Positions 7,275 to 15,082 are shown, counted from the first letter of the stretch. The stretch is DNA of 15,082 nt from CAYMST01 sp964393115 (GCA_964393115.1 CAYMST010000107.1:1-15082), one strand, 5' to 3'. Numbers and translations: made by a program. Notes: generated by a model from the sequence alone, not told the origin.

Positions 7275-9215
7275 TTAACTTGTCAACACATTTCCCAAAA
7301 CTTTGGCTATCTCCATCTCCATTGTTTTCAGGTGCTGATGCCGCTCAAGTAATTCATTCATAGCTTCCTCTTCATCTAACGATTGCATCATTTTCATGTT
7401 ATCACGAATTTGACGCTTAATAACGTGTAATTTCAGTCTTAAAATATTGTTGATCGTTAAATCATTGAGGATATCTTCCTCTTCGGGAATGTAAATATTA
7501 TACTTTTCTGCCCATAGAGCACTTGTTTCATGTTTTTTCATCGTTAAATCAACAATGCACTTGTTGATTTCGTCATCATTGAGATCCATAAGCTGCTTTG
7601 TAGTCAGCAACTCATTCTGCGACAAGGCCTGCTTAAAAAGCTGAATAATTTTATTATATGTAGTATTATCGAAATCCAAATCTTCAATCTCACTCAAGAA
7701 AAACTCCGCTAAATACCTACTATTATCCTCGCCGTCAACGATAACAGAATCCGCATAGTTCAGCAATACCCTTACACACTCTTGTTCGCTTAACAAAAGG
7801 CCAATGCTAATGTTATCTTCGAAAGAAGAAGGAGCTGCCGTTAGATCGGTTTCAGGAATAGGAGGTGCTGATTGGCTTTCGTACCTGCTATCATCACTTT
7901 TTGAGTCGAGAATTTTTTTCCGAACTATTTTGTTAAGTTCTAAAACGAGCGTATCCTCATCAATGTTAAATTGTTTACTGCAATTTTGAATATGTACATT
8001 TCGCTTTAGCGCGTCAGGTATTTTGGCTATGCTCTCTACCACACTTTTAATGGCCTCTGCTCTTTTAAGCGGATCTCTTCCCCCTTCCTCTTCAAGGATT
8101 CCAACCTTAAAGGAGATAAAGTCTTTTTCTTCGGCATCAAAATAGCTTTTTAAGGAAGAAGGATTCATCTTCTTAGAAAAGCTATCCGGATCATCTCCTT
8201 CAGGAAAGGTAATAGCCTTGACATTCATATCCGCTTCTAGGATAATGTCAATTCCTCTAAAGGAAGCCTTTATACCCGCATTGTCGCCATCATATAGAAC
8301 GGTAATATTTTGAGTATACCGTTTGATCAGTTTCACCTGACTTTCAGTGAGTGAAGTACCAGAGGAAGCAACAACATTCTTTATACCTGCTTGATACAAC
8401 GCGATCACATCAGTATACCCTTCTACTAAGTAGCAGTTATCTTCCGCCCGAATAGCTTGCTTAGCTTGTGCTATGCCATATAGTATATCACTTTTGTGAT
8501 ATAACTCTGTCTCGGGAGAATTAATGTATTTAGGTTGATTTTCTTTTTTACCAATAACCCTGGCTCCAAAAGCAATCACCTTACCCGTGATGTTATGAAT
8601 TGGGAAAGTCACACGCCCTCTGAAACGATCATACTGCTTTTGATCTTTTCGAATAATAAGACCTGTTTTCTCAAAAAAGTCGAGATTATATTTCCCCTTG
8701 TTCGCCGCTTGAATTAACCCATCCCAAGCGTTTGTACTATAACCAAGATCAAATACCTCAATAACCTCATCTGAAAGTCCACGTTCCCTCAAATAAGAAA
8801 GGCCTATGGATTTACCCTCGTCGGTAGTTAGTAACTGATTTTTAAAGTAATCTTTTGCGAAATTTAACGTAATGAACAAGCTATCTCGCTCATTCTGAGC
8901 ATTGATAAACTCTTCCGAAGGCTGGTCCTCCTCAATTGGAATTTGATATTTCTGCGCAAGGTACTTGAGTGCTTCAACATAACTTAGCCCATCAAGTTGC
9001 ATTAAAAAACTAATCGCATCCCCTCCTTTGCCTGTACTAAAGCACTTAAAAATCCCTTTACTGGGAGAAACAAAAAAGGAAGGGGTCTTCTCCTCCGTAA
9101 AAGGGCTTTTGGCCTTATAATTTTGCCCCGACTTCTTGAGTGCTACAAAATCACCGATAACCTCAATAATGTCGACTCTAGTTTTTATTTCTTCTATCGT
9201 CTGCTGGCTAATCAT
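7275..9215 (-). CDS. dnaG: DNA primase DnaG with degenerate zinc-binding site
   Basis: DnaG makes the RNA primers for DNA replication. The 646-residue protein has the usual three parts: an N-terminal zinc-ribbon-type domain (1-95), the RNA polymerase core (about 110-425) with RFRGRVTFPI (197-206) and the Toprim motifs EGYTD (265-269), DGD (309-311) and GDDPD (340-344), and a C-terminal region (about 430-646) that should bind the DnaB helicase. The catalytic acids are intact. In the first domain, E. coli ligands Cys40, His43, Cys61 and Cys64 correspond to Ser37, Thr40, Cys58 and Thr61, so three of four zinc ligands are gone while the surrounding SPFTEEKTPSF and GIFKCFSTGKGG framework is preserved. 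From memory, ligand loss is common in Bacteroidota primases. It is first in its operon, transcribed divergently from mrp. The ATG at 9213-9215 gives the standard MISQQTIEEIK start. Confidence 0.97.
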   Translation of the reverse strand: MISQQTIEEIKTRVDIIEVIGDFVALKKSGQNYKAKSPFTEEKTPSFFVSPSKGIFKCFSTGKGGDAISFLMQLDGLSYVEALKYLAQKYQIPIEEDQPSEEFINAQNERDSLFITLNFAKDYFKNQLLTTDEGKSIGLSYLRERGLSDEVIEVFDLGYSTNAWDGLIQAANKGKYNLDFFEKTGLIIRKDQKQYDRFRGRVTFPIHNITGKVIAFGARVIGKKENQPKYINSPETELYHKSDILYGIAQAKQAIRAEDNCYLVEGYTDVIALYQAGIKNVVASSGTSLTESQVKLIKRYTQNITVLYDGDNAGIKASFRGIDIILEADMNVKAITFPEGDDPDSFSKKMNPSSLKSYFDAEEKDFISFKVGILEEEGGRDPLKRAEAIKSVVESIAKIPDALKRNVHIQNCSKQFNIDEDTLVLELNKIVRKKILDSKSDDSRYESQSAPPIPETDLTAAPSSFEDNISIGLLLSEQECVRVLLNYADSVIVDGEDNSRYLAEFFLSEIEDLDFDNTTYNKIIQLFKQALSQNELLTTKQLMDLNDDEINKCIVDLTMKKHETSALWAEKYNIYIPEEEDILNDLTINNILRLKLHVIKRQIRDNMKMMQSLDEEEAMNELLERHQHLKTMEMEIAKVLGNVLTS

Positions 9216-9255
9216 AAATTAATTGAAGGACAAGAAGGTTACAAAACCCGGCATG

Positions 9256-9289
9256 TTGAAAAATATGTGCGCAAACTTAACTTATTTTG
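9256..9289 (+). promoter_or_regulatory. Weak candidate promoter for mrp-nifU
   Basis: A TTG at 9256-9258 and TTATTTTG at 9282-9289 (one mismatch to TAnnTTTG) are 23 bp apart, at the upper limit for Bacteroidota promoters. The start would fall near 9296, about 28 nt before the mrp ATG. The rest of the 9216-9323 gap shows no hairpin or open reading frame of note. Confidence 0.28.
9272..9279 (-). promoter_or_regulatory. dnaG: Candidate -7 element for the dnaG operon
   Basis: Read on the minus strand this is TAAGTTTG, an exact TAnnTTTG match 56 bp upstream of the dnaG ATG, predicting a leader of about 50 nt. The nearest upstream TTTG (minus strand, 9297-9294) is only 14 bp away, shorter than the usual spacing. 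It lies back to back with the candidate mrp promoter, so the two promoters could not be occupied at once. Confidence 0.45.
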
Positions 9290-9323
9290 CGGCCAAATAG
9301 TTCATTGTATAACTAGCAAGAAC

Positions 9324-10415
9324 ATGAGCATTACAAAAGACATAGTGCTTCAGGCACTATCTACTGTAGAAGATCCCGATCTGAAGCAAGATTTGGTTTC
9401 TTTAAACATGATACAAGATCTTGAAGTATCTGAAAATCTTATCTCTTTTAGACTGGTATTAACCACGCCTGCTTGTCCGCTAAAAGAATTGATCAAAGGA
9501 AATTGTATTAAAGCTATCCAAGAGAAAGTAGGAGAAAGCGCAACCATCGATATCGATGTTACCTCATCGGTCACATCGGCTAGAGGTAACTCATTGGTAT
9601 TACCAAATGTAAAAAACATTATAGCTATTGCTTCAGGAAAAGGAGGTGTCGGTAAGTCAACAGTATCGTCGAATTTAGCTGTAGCCTTAGCTAAGGAAGG
9701 GGCTAATGTTGGGCTGATAGATGCAGATATTTTTGGCCCATCTGTACCCACCATGTTCAACTGCGAGCACGAGCAGCCAATGCTCAAAGAAATTGATGGA
9801 AAAAACTATATTATTCCGATAGAGCAATACGGCGTTAAATTAATTTCCATTGGATTCTTATCACCTGCTGAAAGTGCTGTTGTATGGAGGGGACCAATGG
9901 CTAGTTCAGCATTCAAGCAGTTTATAGCGGATACAGATTGGGGCGAACTCGATTACCTATTAATCGATCTTCCTCCAGGGACCAGTGATATTCATCTTAC
10001 TATGGTTCAGAACCTCCCGGTCACAGGAGCGCTAATTGTGACTACTCCACAAAAAGTAGCTCTAGCGGACGCTCAAAAAGGATTATCCATGTTTCAGCAG
10101 CCACAAATCAATGTCCCTATTCTTGGGATAATAGAGAATATGGCATACTTTACACCTGAGGAGCTTCCTAATAACAAATACTATATCTTTGGTGAAGGTG
10201 GTGGACGGAACTTTGCGTTAAAAAACGACGTTCCTTTATTAGCACAAATACCTATTGTACAATCCATTAGGGAAAGTGGCGATAACGGTTACCCGCAAGC
10301 CATGAAAGATGAAGTATCTTCGGAAGCGTTTAAAGAACTTGCTGCTGAAATGGCAAGGCAAGTAGCCGTTAGAAACGCGACAGTAGCAAAAACGAAACCG
10401 GTAGAAATCAAGTAA
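9324..10415 (+). CDS. mrp: Mrp/ApbC-family iron-sulfur cluster carrier ATPase (MRP-like, CxxC-less)
   Basis: Mrp proteins are cytoplasmic P-loop ATPases that carry and transfer [4Fe-4S] clusters. The 363-residue protein has an N-terminal DUF59/MIP18-like domain (1-about 85, with TPACPLKELI) and a deviant Walker A, GKGGVGKST (105-113), with the signature lysine at 106. DADIFGPSVP and the switch segment DLPPGTSD (215-222) follow. In many ApbC proteins a CPxC pair that bridges a cluster at the dimer interface follows the NM-Y/S-Y-F motif. Here that position reads ENMAYFTPEELP (about 271-282) with no cysteine. The reading frame is open back to an ATG at 9123, but that extension lies over the dnaG coding strand and is unlike Mrp; the ATG at 9324 gives the usual MSITKDIVLQAL start. 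It is followed after 8 bp by a NifU-type scaffold gene. Confidence 0.94.
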   Translation: MSITKDIVLQALSTVEDPDLKQDLVSLNMIQDLEVSENLISFRLVLTTPACPLKELIKGNCIKAIQEKVGESATIDIDVTSSVTSARGNSLVLPNVKNIIAIASGKGGVGKSTVSSNLAVALAKEGANVGLIDADIFGPSVPTMFNCEHEQPMLKEIDGKNYIIPIEQYGVKLISIGFLSPAESAVVWRGPMASSAFKQFIADTDWGELDYLLIDLPPGTSDIHLTMVQNLPVTGALIVTTPQKVALADAQKGLSMFQQPQINVPILGIIENMAYFTPEELPNNKYYIFGEGGGRNFALKNDVPLLAQIPIVQSIRESGDNGYPQAMKDEVSSEAFKELAAEMARQVAVRNATVAKTKPVEIK

Positions 10416-10423
10416 TAATTATT

Positions 10424-10684
10424 GTGACTCCTGAATTAAAAGAACAAATCGAAAGTGCCTTAGACAGCATTAGACCTTACTTAAAAGCAGATGGTGGTGA
10501 CATTCGAATAATTGAGCTCTCAAGCGATATGACACTTAAACTGGAACTCTTGGGGGCATGTGGCGACTGTCCAATGTCCGCTATGACGATGAAGGCGGGT
10601 GTTGAAGAAGCGATTAAAAAGTTGGTGCCAACAGTTAAGAAAGTTGAAGCAATTAATATGACTGCCCCGCAATCTCTCGTTTAA
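10424..10684 (+). CDS. NifU C-terminal-domain Fe-S scaffold protein
   Basis: This 86-residue protein consists only of the NifU C-terminal (Nfu) domain, which assembles and passes on Fe-S clusters. The family core is clear: ALDSIRPYLKADGGDIRII (12-30), then the cluster-binding pair Cys46 and Cys49 in GACGDCPMSAMTMKAG. It lacks the IscU-like and ferredoxin parts of full NifU, as is usual for stand-alone Bacteroidota members. The GTG start at 10424 is 8 bp after the mrp stop and gives the conserved MTPELKEQIE beginning; no ATG is available in frame upstream. Co-transcription with mrp is very likely, and this protein may supply the cysteines that its Mrp partner lacks (inference). Confidence 0.94.
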   Translation: MTPELKEQIESALDSIRPYLKADGGDIRIIELSSDMTLKLELLGACGDCPMSAMTMKAGVEEAIKKLVPTVKKVEAINMTAPQSLV

Positions 10685-10724
10685 GATTATTGCGGAGTAC
10701 ATTATTTACAAAACGTCTTCTACT

Positions 10725-13724
10725 ATGACCAAATCGCTCATCGCAGCTGTGTTAGTGGCTGTTTTTTCATCTTTATTTGGGCAAGATAAAATCTGTGGAA
10801 ACGAAACTAAAGCAGACTTACAGGTTTCTTCTCCCTTTCATGCGCTTCCTGGGTTCGAGGAATGGCTCAATGAGAAAATCGTTAAAAACAGATTACGGTC
10901 AAGAGGTAATAGAATCTCTGCAGAAATTCTAACTGTCCCTGTTGTTTTTCATATTATTCACAACGGTGAGGCCATTGGTGATGGAGCGAATGTTTCCGAT
11001 ATCAAAATTCAAAACCAACTCGTCACACTCAATAGAGATTTTCGACGGCAAAATTTGGATGCCGACGAAACTAAGCCTGAATTTTTGAATGTAGCAGTAG
11101 ATACAGAAATAGAATTCGTCATGGCGTCAATAGATCCAGATGGACGCCCAACCACGGGTATTATACGCACTAAGGGGCCACAAGAAACTTATGGAATTTC
11201 ATCGAGTGACTTTGAACTGGCTGCCGAAATAAGCGGCTGGCCGCCTGAGCACTACCTAAACATTTGGGTTCTTCCAATTGTAAATCAAGGAAGGACTGCA
11301 CTGGGAGTGGCAAAATTCCCTATTTCGTCAGATCCTGCTATATCAGGAAGTGATGCGAATTGGATCGTCGATGGTGTAATGGTTCGTTCTGAATTCATTG
11401 GGACAGACCCTGTTGGGTTCAGCCGTGGAAGAACACTAACTCATGAAATTGGTCATTACTTTGGTTTACGACATACCTTCGAAAATGGCTGTAATGGAAA
11501 CGGAGATTACTGCGATGACACTCCTGCGATTAGTGGATTTACTAGTGGCTGTCCTTTAAATAAAAGTAGCTGTAATGGAGTTAGTGACGCCATGATTGAA
11601 AATTATATGGATTACACTGACGATGAGTGTATGAACACTTTTACAGTATGCCAGAAAGAACGTATGCGCACCGTTTTACAGAATAGTCCTCGAAGAGCCA
11701 GTTTACTAACTTCACCAGCGGTAACCCCACTCCTAACACAAGAAAATGATATAGCTTTCGGAAAAGTAATAAGCCCAACTAAAAACAGCTGTGATTATAG
11801 CTTTATTCCCAAAATTGAAATCGTGAACGTAGGGAGCAACATTGTTAGTCAATTTTCCGCAGAGCTATACGTCAATGATCTGCTTTATGATCAAGTTAAC
11901 AGGCAAAGTGCCATTCCAAGTCTAGGAATAAGTCTAGTTACTTTCAGAGACTTAGACTTCATAAATGACACCACTGTACAGCTTGAGTTCAGAATCACTG
12001 AGGTCAATAATTCGGTTGACAACAATAGCACTAATAACACGCATCAAATCACTTTTTCTACACCTCAGGAATTAGATTATTTTGAAGATTTCTCCAATGC
12101 GGCCAACGTGTGGGGATTTGAAAGTAATAAATGGGACCTCTATGACAATGGTACCAACACTGCTTTAAGATTGAATTATTTCAACTCAATTTCAGCAGAA
12201 TTTGGTAATAACGACGTTCTTTTATCTCCACCGATATGTATTGAAGGATCTCAATCTGTTGATTTTAGTTTTCGATATGCCTATGCGCTAAAACCGGGAT
12301 CATCCTCACAAAAAATAGACATCTACATTACGAGTGATCGTGATCTTAACTTTTCCTCGGAAGACTATTTTGGAACAATATCTAATCCAACAGCCATAGC
12401 ACTAGACAATGACACTCCTTATGAGCCAACAAGCAGCCATTGGCAAGAGTTTGATAATATTATCTTGGACGGCTTCAATGATGACGAATCTATACGCATA
12501 GCTTTCGTTGGGACAAATGGATTAGGTAATAACTTTTTCATTGATGACATTAGGATCGCGTCAACCAACCGACCCGACTTAGATGTCAAAATAAACGATG
12601 TAACTGGACTCTCTCAAGTATCCTGTGATCAAAGCTTAACGCCTCAAATTGAACTCAAAAACCTCGGAGCCAACACGATAACATCAGCTAACATCTCCAT
12701 AACTGCCGATAACAGTCTTATTTCACAACAATTATTCGAAGGCCTTTCAATAGTTCCCGGTAAGCGAGAAACTATAGAAATCCCTATACAACTTAGCAGT
12801 GCTGCACTCCAGAATATTGAAATTAATGTCAATACTATCAACAACGAGCAAGATGAAGATATTCAAAACAATACGTTTAATCAGGTGGTGGTTGTAGGCG
12901 TTGGCAATACGGAAGTTATCCCCTTGGTTGACGACTTCAATCCTAACAACAATGGACTCAATAATGGACAAGCAGATTGGATTAGGTATGTGAACTCAAA
13001 CACATACGCTTGGAGCGAAACTACTATTAACGGAAATCAGGCCCTTTCTCTATCAACAAATGAAAGTAAACCACAAAATGTGGGTTTTCTAATAAGTCCG
13101 CTGATTAACATCGCTAATACAGAAAACCCCGGAATCTCATTTAAATATGCTTATCGACATAAAGGCGACGTGGACAATGAATCAAAGCTAAGTGTTTTTA
13201 TAAGTGAAGGCTGCGATGCAGAATTTGACGGGTCCATTTTCGAGTTAAGTGGTTTGGCTTTGGATTCTACCGTTAACAACGGAAATTTCGTACCAAATGA
13301 GATACAGGACTGGCATTATGTTTTTATACCTTTCCCTTCATTTATCAACCAAAACGTGGTTAGAATTGGTATTGAATTTCAAAACATCAACGGCAACAAC
13401 TTTTATATTGATGATATAAATCTTCATGAAATTACTGGGCAACCTCCAGTACCTGTTTGGAACGAAGAGATGAAGATTCATCCCAATCCCGTAGGGCAAG
13501 GAATTAACAACAAGTTTATTGTAAGCTTTGCTTTACCTGAAAAACAAGATATTAATGTATCTATTGTAGACATGTCAGGAAGTGAAGTTTTCCAAGAAAA
13601 CTATAGCAAAATCCTTAATCAAAGCATCGAAGTCGATATTTCGAAACTAAGACCCGGCGCCTACGTTGTTTTGGTGAGGTCAACTAGTCTCAATGTTTCG
13701 AGAATAGTGATAGTGGATATTTGA
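10725..13724 (+). CDS. Secreted M43-type (pappalysin-like) zinc metalloprotease with type IX sorting domain
   Basis: A 999-residue extracellular protease. A signal peptide (1-19, cleavage near FG/QDK) is followed by a pro-region and the catalytic domain (about 70-330). The zinc site is HEIGHYFGLRH, with His240, Glu241, His244 and His250, and the Met-turn is NYMDY with Met295, the layout of M43 cytophagalysin-like metzincins. Disulfide-prone cysteines (NGCNGNGDYCDD and others) surround the site. Downstream are two copies of one module: a CARDB-like sandwich (about 341-445 and 615-725) followed by a MAM/cleaved-adhesin-like jelly roll (about 449-613 and 731-905), whose ends read NNFFIDDIRIA and NNFYIDDINLH. 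Residues 917-999 (IHPNPV, then ending RIVIVDI) form a type A Por sorting domain, so export by the type IX system and cell-surface anchoring or release are expected. The substrate is unknown. It starts 40 bp after the NifU-type gene, with no obvious promoter. Confidence 0.93.
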   Translation: MTKSLIAAVLVAVFSSLFGQDKICGNETKADLQVSSPFHALPGFEEWLNEKIVKNRLRSRGNRISAEILTVPVVFHIIHNGEAIGDGANVSDIKIQNQLVTLNRDFRRQNLDADETKPEFLNVAVDTEIEFVMASIDPDGRPTTGIIRTKGPQETYGISSSDFELAAEISGWPPEHYLNIWVLPIVNQGRTALGVAKFPISSDPAISGSDANWIVDGVMVRSEFIGTDPVGFSRGRTLTHEIGHYFGLRHTFENGCNGNGDYCDDTPAISGFTSGCPLNKSSCNGVSDAMIENYMDYTDDECMNTFTVCQKERMRTVLQNSPRRASLLTSPAVTPLLTQENDIAFGKVISPTKNSCDYSFIPKIEIVNVGSNIVSQFSAELYVNDLLYDQVNRQSAIPSLGISLVTFRDLDFINDTTVQLEFRITEVNNSVDNNSTNNTHQITFSTPQELDYFEDFSNAANVWGFESNKWDLYDNGTNTALRLNYFNSISAEFGNNDVLLSPPICIEGSQSVDFSFRYAYALKPGSSSQKIDIYITSDRDLNFSSEDYFGTISNPTAIALDNDTPYEPTSSHWQEFDNIILDGFNDDESIRIAFVGTNGLGNNFFIDDIRIASTNRPDLDVKINDVTGLSQVSCDQSLTPQIELKNLGANTITSANISITADNSLISQQLFEGLSIVPGKRETIEIPIQLSSAALQNIEINVNTINNEQDEDIQNNTFNQVVVVGVGNTEVIPLVDDFNPNNNGLNNGQADWIRYVNSNTYAWSETTINGNQALSLSTNESKPQNVGFLISPLINIANTENPGISFKYAYRHKGDVDNESKLSVFISEGCDAEFDGSIFELSGLALDSTVNNGNFVPNEIQDWHYVFIPFPSFINQNVVRIGIEFQNINGNNFYIDDINLHEITGQPPVPVWNEEMKIHPNPVGQGINNKFIVSFALPEKQDINVSIVDMSGSEVFQENYSKILNQSIEVDISKLRPGAYVVLVRSTSLNVSRIVIVDI

Positions 13725-13756
13725 TATTTATATATAAGAAACCGTAATATTACTGA

Positions 13757-15082
13757 ATGAAAGTAGGGGTTATTTTCGGAGGACAATCAAGAGAAAGAGA
13801 AGTATCATTTGCTGGTGGAAGAACAGTTTTTGACAATTTAAACAAGCGTCTTTTTGAACCAGTGTTAATATTTATTGACAGCCTTGGAAACCTAATCCAT
13901 CTTGATTGGCAATATATCTACAAGGGTACCATCCGAGATTTTTATCCTCCTACAAAATTACAGGAGCAGGATCCATCTCGTTTTCAACTGTACATAGAGT
14001 CATTTAATCGCCCTTATGAGGACAAAATAGACGAAGCTATCGCAGAAGTTGGCACTAAAGTTACCTTGGATCAGCTTGCTGGTATGATTGATTTTGCTTT
14101 TTTAGCACTGCATGGTCCATACGGCGAAGATGGTAACATTCAAGGTATGTTAGACTGGCACAATATACCGTATAGTGGTTGTGGTATACTTTCTTCGGCT
14201 TTAGGAGCTAATAAATTAGCCCAAAAAAGGCAACTTGAATCAAATGGTTTTGAAATCCCCAAATACGCAATGCTTGCGCGCGAGGATTGGATTTCAAACC
14301 CACTTCAACAATTCATTAAAATTAAAGGGCTATTTGGCAATCGATTCGTCATTAAATCTCCTAATCAAGGATCGTCAATAGGCGTTTCTATACTTGAAAA
14401 TCCCGAATTTGCTGAATTTAAAGCGTCAATAAACCATTCCTTGTTTCGAAAGGAAGTTATCATTGACGTATGGAGAAAACAAGATCAGGCAGGCAGAGAG
14501 AAGTTTCTAAGTGAATTGGCGGATGTTCGTACGGGAATTGGTTTCCCGGTCTATTACAATGATGAAAAAGTGAATAAACCTGAAGACATTGAGTTTATTC
14601 TTGATAACACTACTGAAAAGACACTTATTTTCGAAACCGATTTCAACGAGGAGTATGTACTTATAGAAGAATTTATAGAAGGACGTGAATTTTCATGTAT
14701 CGTTATTGAAGGTGAAAATGGAACTCCAGTAGCTCTTCCTCCTACCGAGATTGTGAAAAGAAGCGATATCTACGACTATCGAGCCAAATACTTACCTGGC
14801 ATCAGTCGAAAGATTACACCCATCGACTTAAGTAAATCTGAGCTCGAGAAAATCTCTGAAGAATGCGAAAAACTATTCAAGAGTTTTCATTGTAGTGTAT
14901 ATGCCCGAATTGATGGCTTTTATGCGAACGATGGTAAAATATTTCTAAATGATCCTAATACAACTTCAGGTATGTTGCCATCGTCATTTTTCTTTCATCA
15001 GGCGGCTGAAATAGGGATGAACCCTTCACAGTTTCTGACTTATATTATCAGGACCTCGCTGTCAGAACGTATAAAAACCGGT
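13757..15082 (+). CDS. D-alanine-D-alanine-ligase-like ATP-grasp enzyme, incomplete at window end
   Basis: The reading frame is open from the ATG at 13757 to the last base (442 codons, no stop seen). Ddl hallmarks are present in order: VIFGGQSREREVSF with the Ddl glutamate Glu15, LHGPYGEDGNIQG (118-130), PYSGCG and SALGANKLAQK, the ATP-binding lysine near 200, QGSSIGVS (204-211), LIEEFIEGRE (302-311), YDYRAKYLPG (339-348) with the Tyr216 equivalent, and a metal site ARID plus LNDPNT. That tyrosine fits D-Ala rather than D-lactate as second substrate. It differs from ordinary Ddl (about 305-360 aa): there is extra sequence around 45-105, roughly 60 additional residues between GSSIG and the EEFIEG strand, and the usual metal-binding E-x-N is D399-P-N401. 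It could be a true cell-wall D-Ala-D-Ala ligase of a long Bacteroidota type or a paralogue joining other amino acids. It starts 32 bp after the protease gene. Confidence 0.85.
   Translation, partial: MKVGVIFGGQSREREVSFAGGRTVFDNLNKRLFEPVLIFIDSLGNLIHLDWQYIYKGTIRDFYPPTKLQEQDPSRFQLYIESFNRPYEDKIDEAIAEVGTKVTLDQLAGMIDFAFLALHGPYGEDGNIQGMLDWHNIPYSGCGILSSALGANKLAQKRQLESNGFEIPKYAMLAREDWISNPLQQFIKIKGLFGNRFVIKSPNQGSSIGVSILENPEFAEFKASINHSLFRKEVIIDVWRKQDQAGREKFLSELADVRTGIGFPVYYNDEKVNKPEDIEFILDNTTEKTLIFETDFNEEYVLIEEFIEGREFSCIVIEGENGTPVALPPTEIVKRSDIYDYRAKYLPGISRKITPIDLSKSELEKISEECEKLFKSFHCSVYARIDGFYANDGKIFLNDPNTTSGMLPSSFFFHQAAEIGMNPSQFLTYIIRTSLSERIKTG

Noticed and set aside
9123..9323. N-terminal extension of the Mrp reading frame to an ATG at 9123
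   Set aside because: It runs across the opposite-strand start of dnaG, has no resemblance to Mrp, and the ATG at 9324 matches the family N-terminus.
9350..9787. 145-codon open frame on the minus strand
   Set aside because: It lies wholly antisense to mrp, has low-complexity composition and matches no family; it is a shadow of mrp codon use.
10667..10695. Hairpin CCGCAAT/ATTGCGG over the end of the NifU-type gene
   Set aside because: The 7-bp stem has a 15-nt loop and no T-run follows, so I cannot call it a terminator; it might still influence mRNA processing.
13744..13753. GTAATATTAC palindrome before the Ddl-like gene
   Set aside because: A 10-bp AT-rich palindrome is expected by chance in a window of this length.
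1..15082. Mobile element, CRISPR, tRNA/rRNA or defence system
   Set aside because: No repeats with regular spacers, transposase or integrase motifs, tRNA-like folds, or nuclease/toxin motifs were seen; the genes are mainly housekeeping.

Overview
The window reads as a chromosomal segment of a member of the Bacteroidota, most likely a marine or soil Cytophagales-type bacterium (inference). The grounds are: a large secreted metalloprotease ending in a type IX secretion (Por) sorting domain; an adjacent lipoprotein/DUF6048-type pair typical of this phylum; a DnaG primase that has lost most of its zinc ligands; an Mrp ATPase of the CxxC-less type; AT-rich DNA with few Shine-Dalgarno sequences; and several intergenic copies of the Bacteroidota -7 promoter element TAnnTTTG. 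I see no rRNA, tRNA, CRISPR array, insertion sequence, integrase or prophage gene, and no gap between genes exceeds 300 bases.

Layout. A small CsbD-like stress protein (95-313) ends at a clear intrinsic terminator (343-370). priA (495-2984), the replication-restart helicase, follows from a TTG start directly after an in-frame stop, with a 16-bp perfect palindrome in its leader. Next comes a lipoprotein with a coiled-coil-like middle (3091-3885), overlapping by 29 bp a DUF6048-type outer-membrane protein (3857-4606). These forward genes meet a four-gene reverse operon head-on, with only 8 bp between the stop codons. In transcription order it is dnaG (9215-7275), ribBA (7254-6046), an exported protein of unknown function (6065-5403) and surE (5388-4615).

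On the other side of a compact divergent promoter region (9216-9323) lie mrp (9324-10415) and a stand-alone NifU-type Fe-S scaffold (10424-10684), which look like one iron-sulfur assembly operon. Then come a 999-residue M43-type secreted metalloprotease with two tandem copies of a beta-sandwich module and a sorting tail (10725-13724), and a long D-alanine-D-alanine-ligase-like ATP-grasp enzyme (13757 to the window end, incomplete).

How the genes relate. PriA and DnaG both serve primosome function and sit about 4.3 kb apart on opposite strands. RibBA makes two riboflavin precursors and SurE dephosphorylates nucleotides. Mrp and the NifU-type protein should cooperate in building and delivering Fe-S clusters. 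Most genes are housekeeping. The points most worth a second look are the uncharacterised overlapping lipoprotein/barrel pair, the long variant ATP-grasp ligase, the altered primase zinc site and the palindrome before priA. I do not see a defence system or another obviously new multi-gene system.
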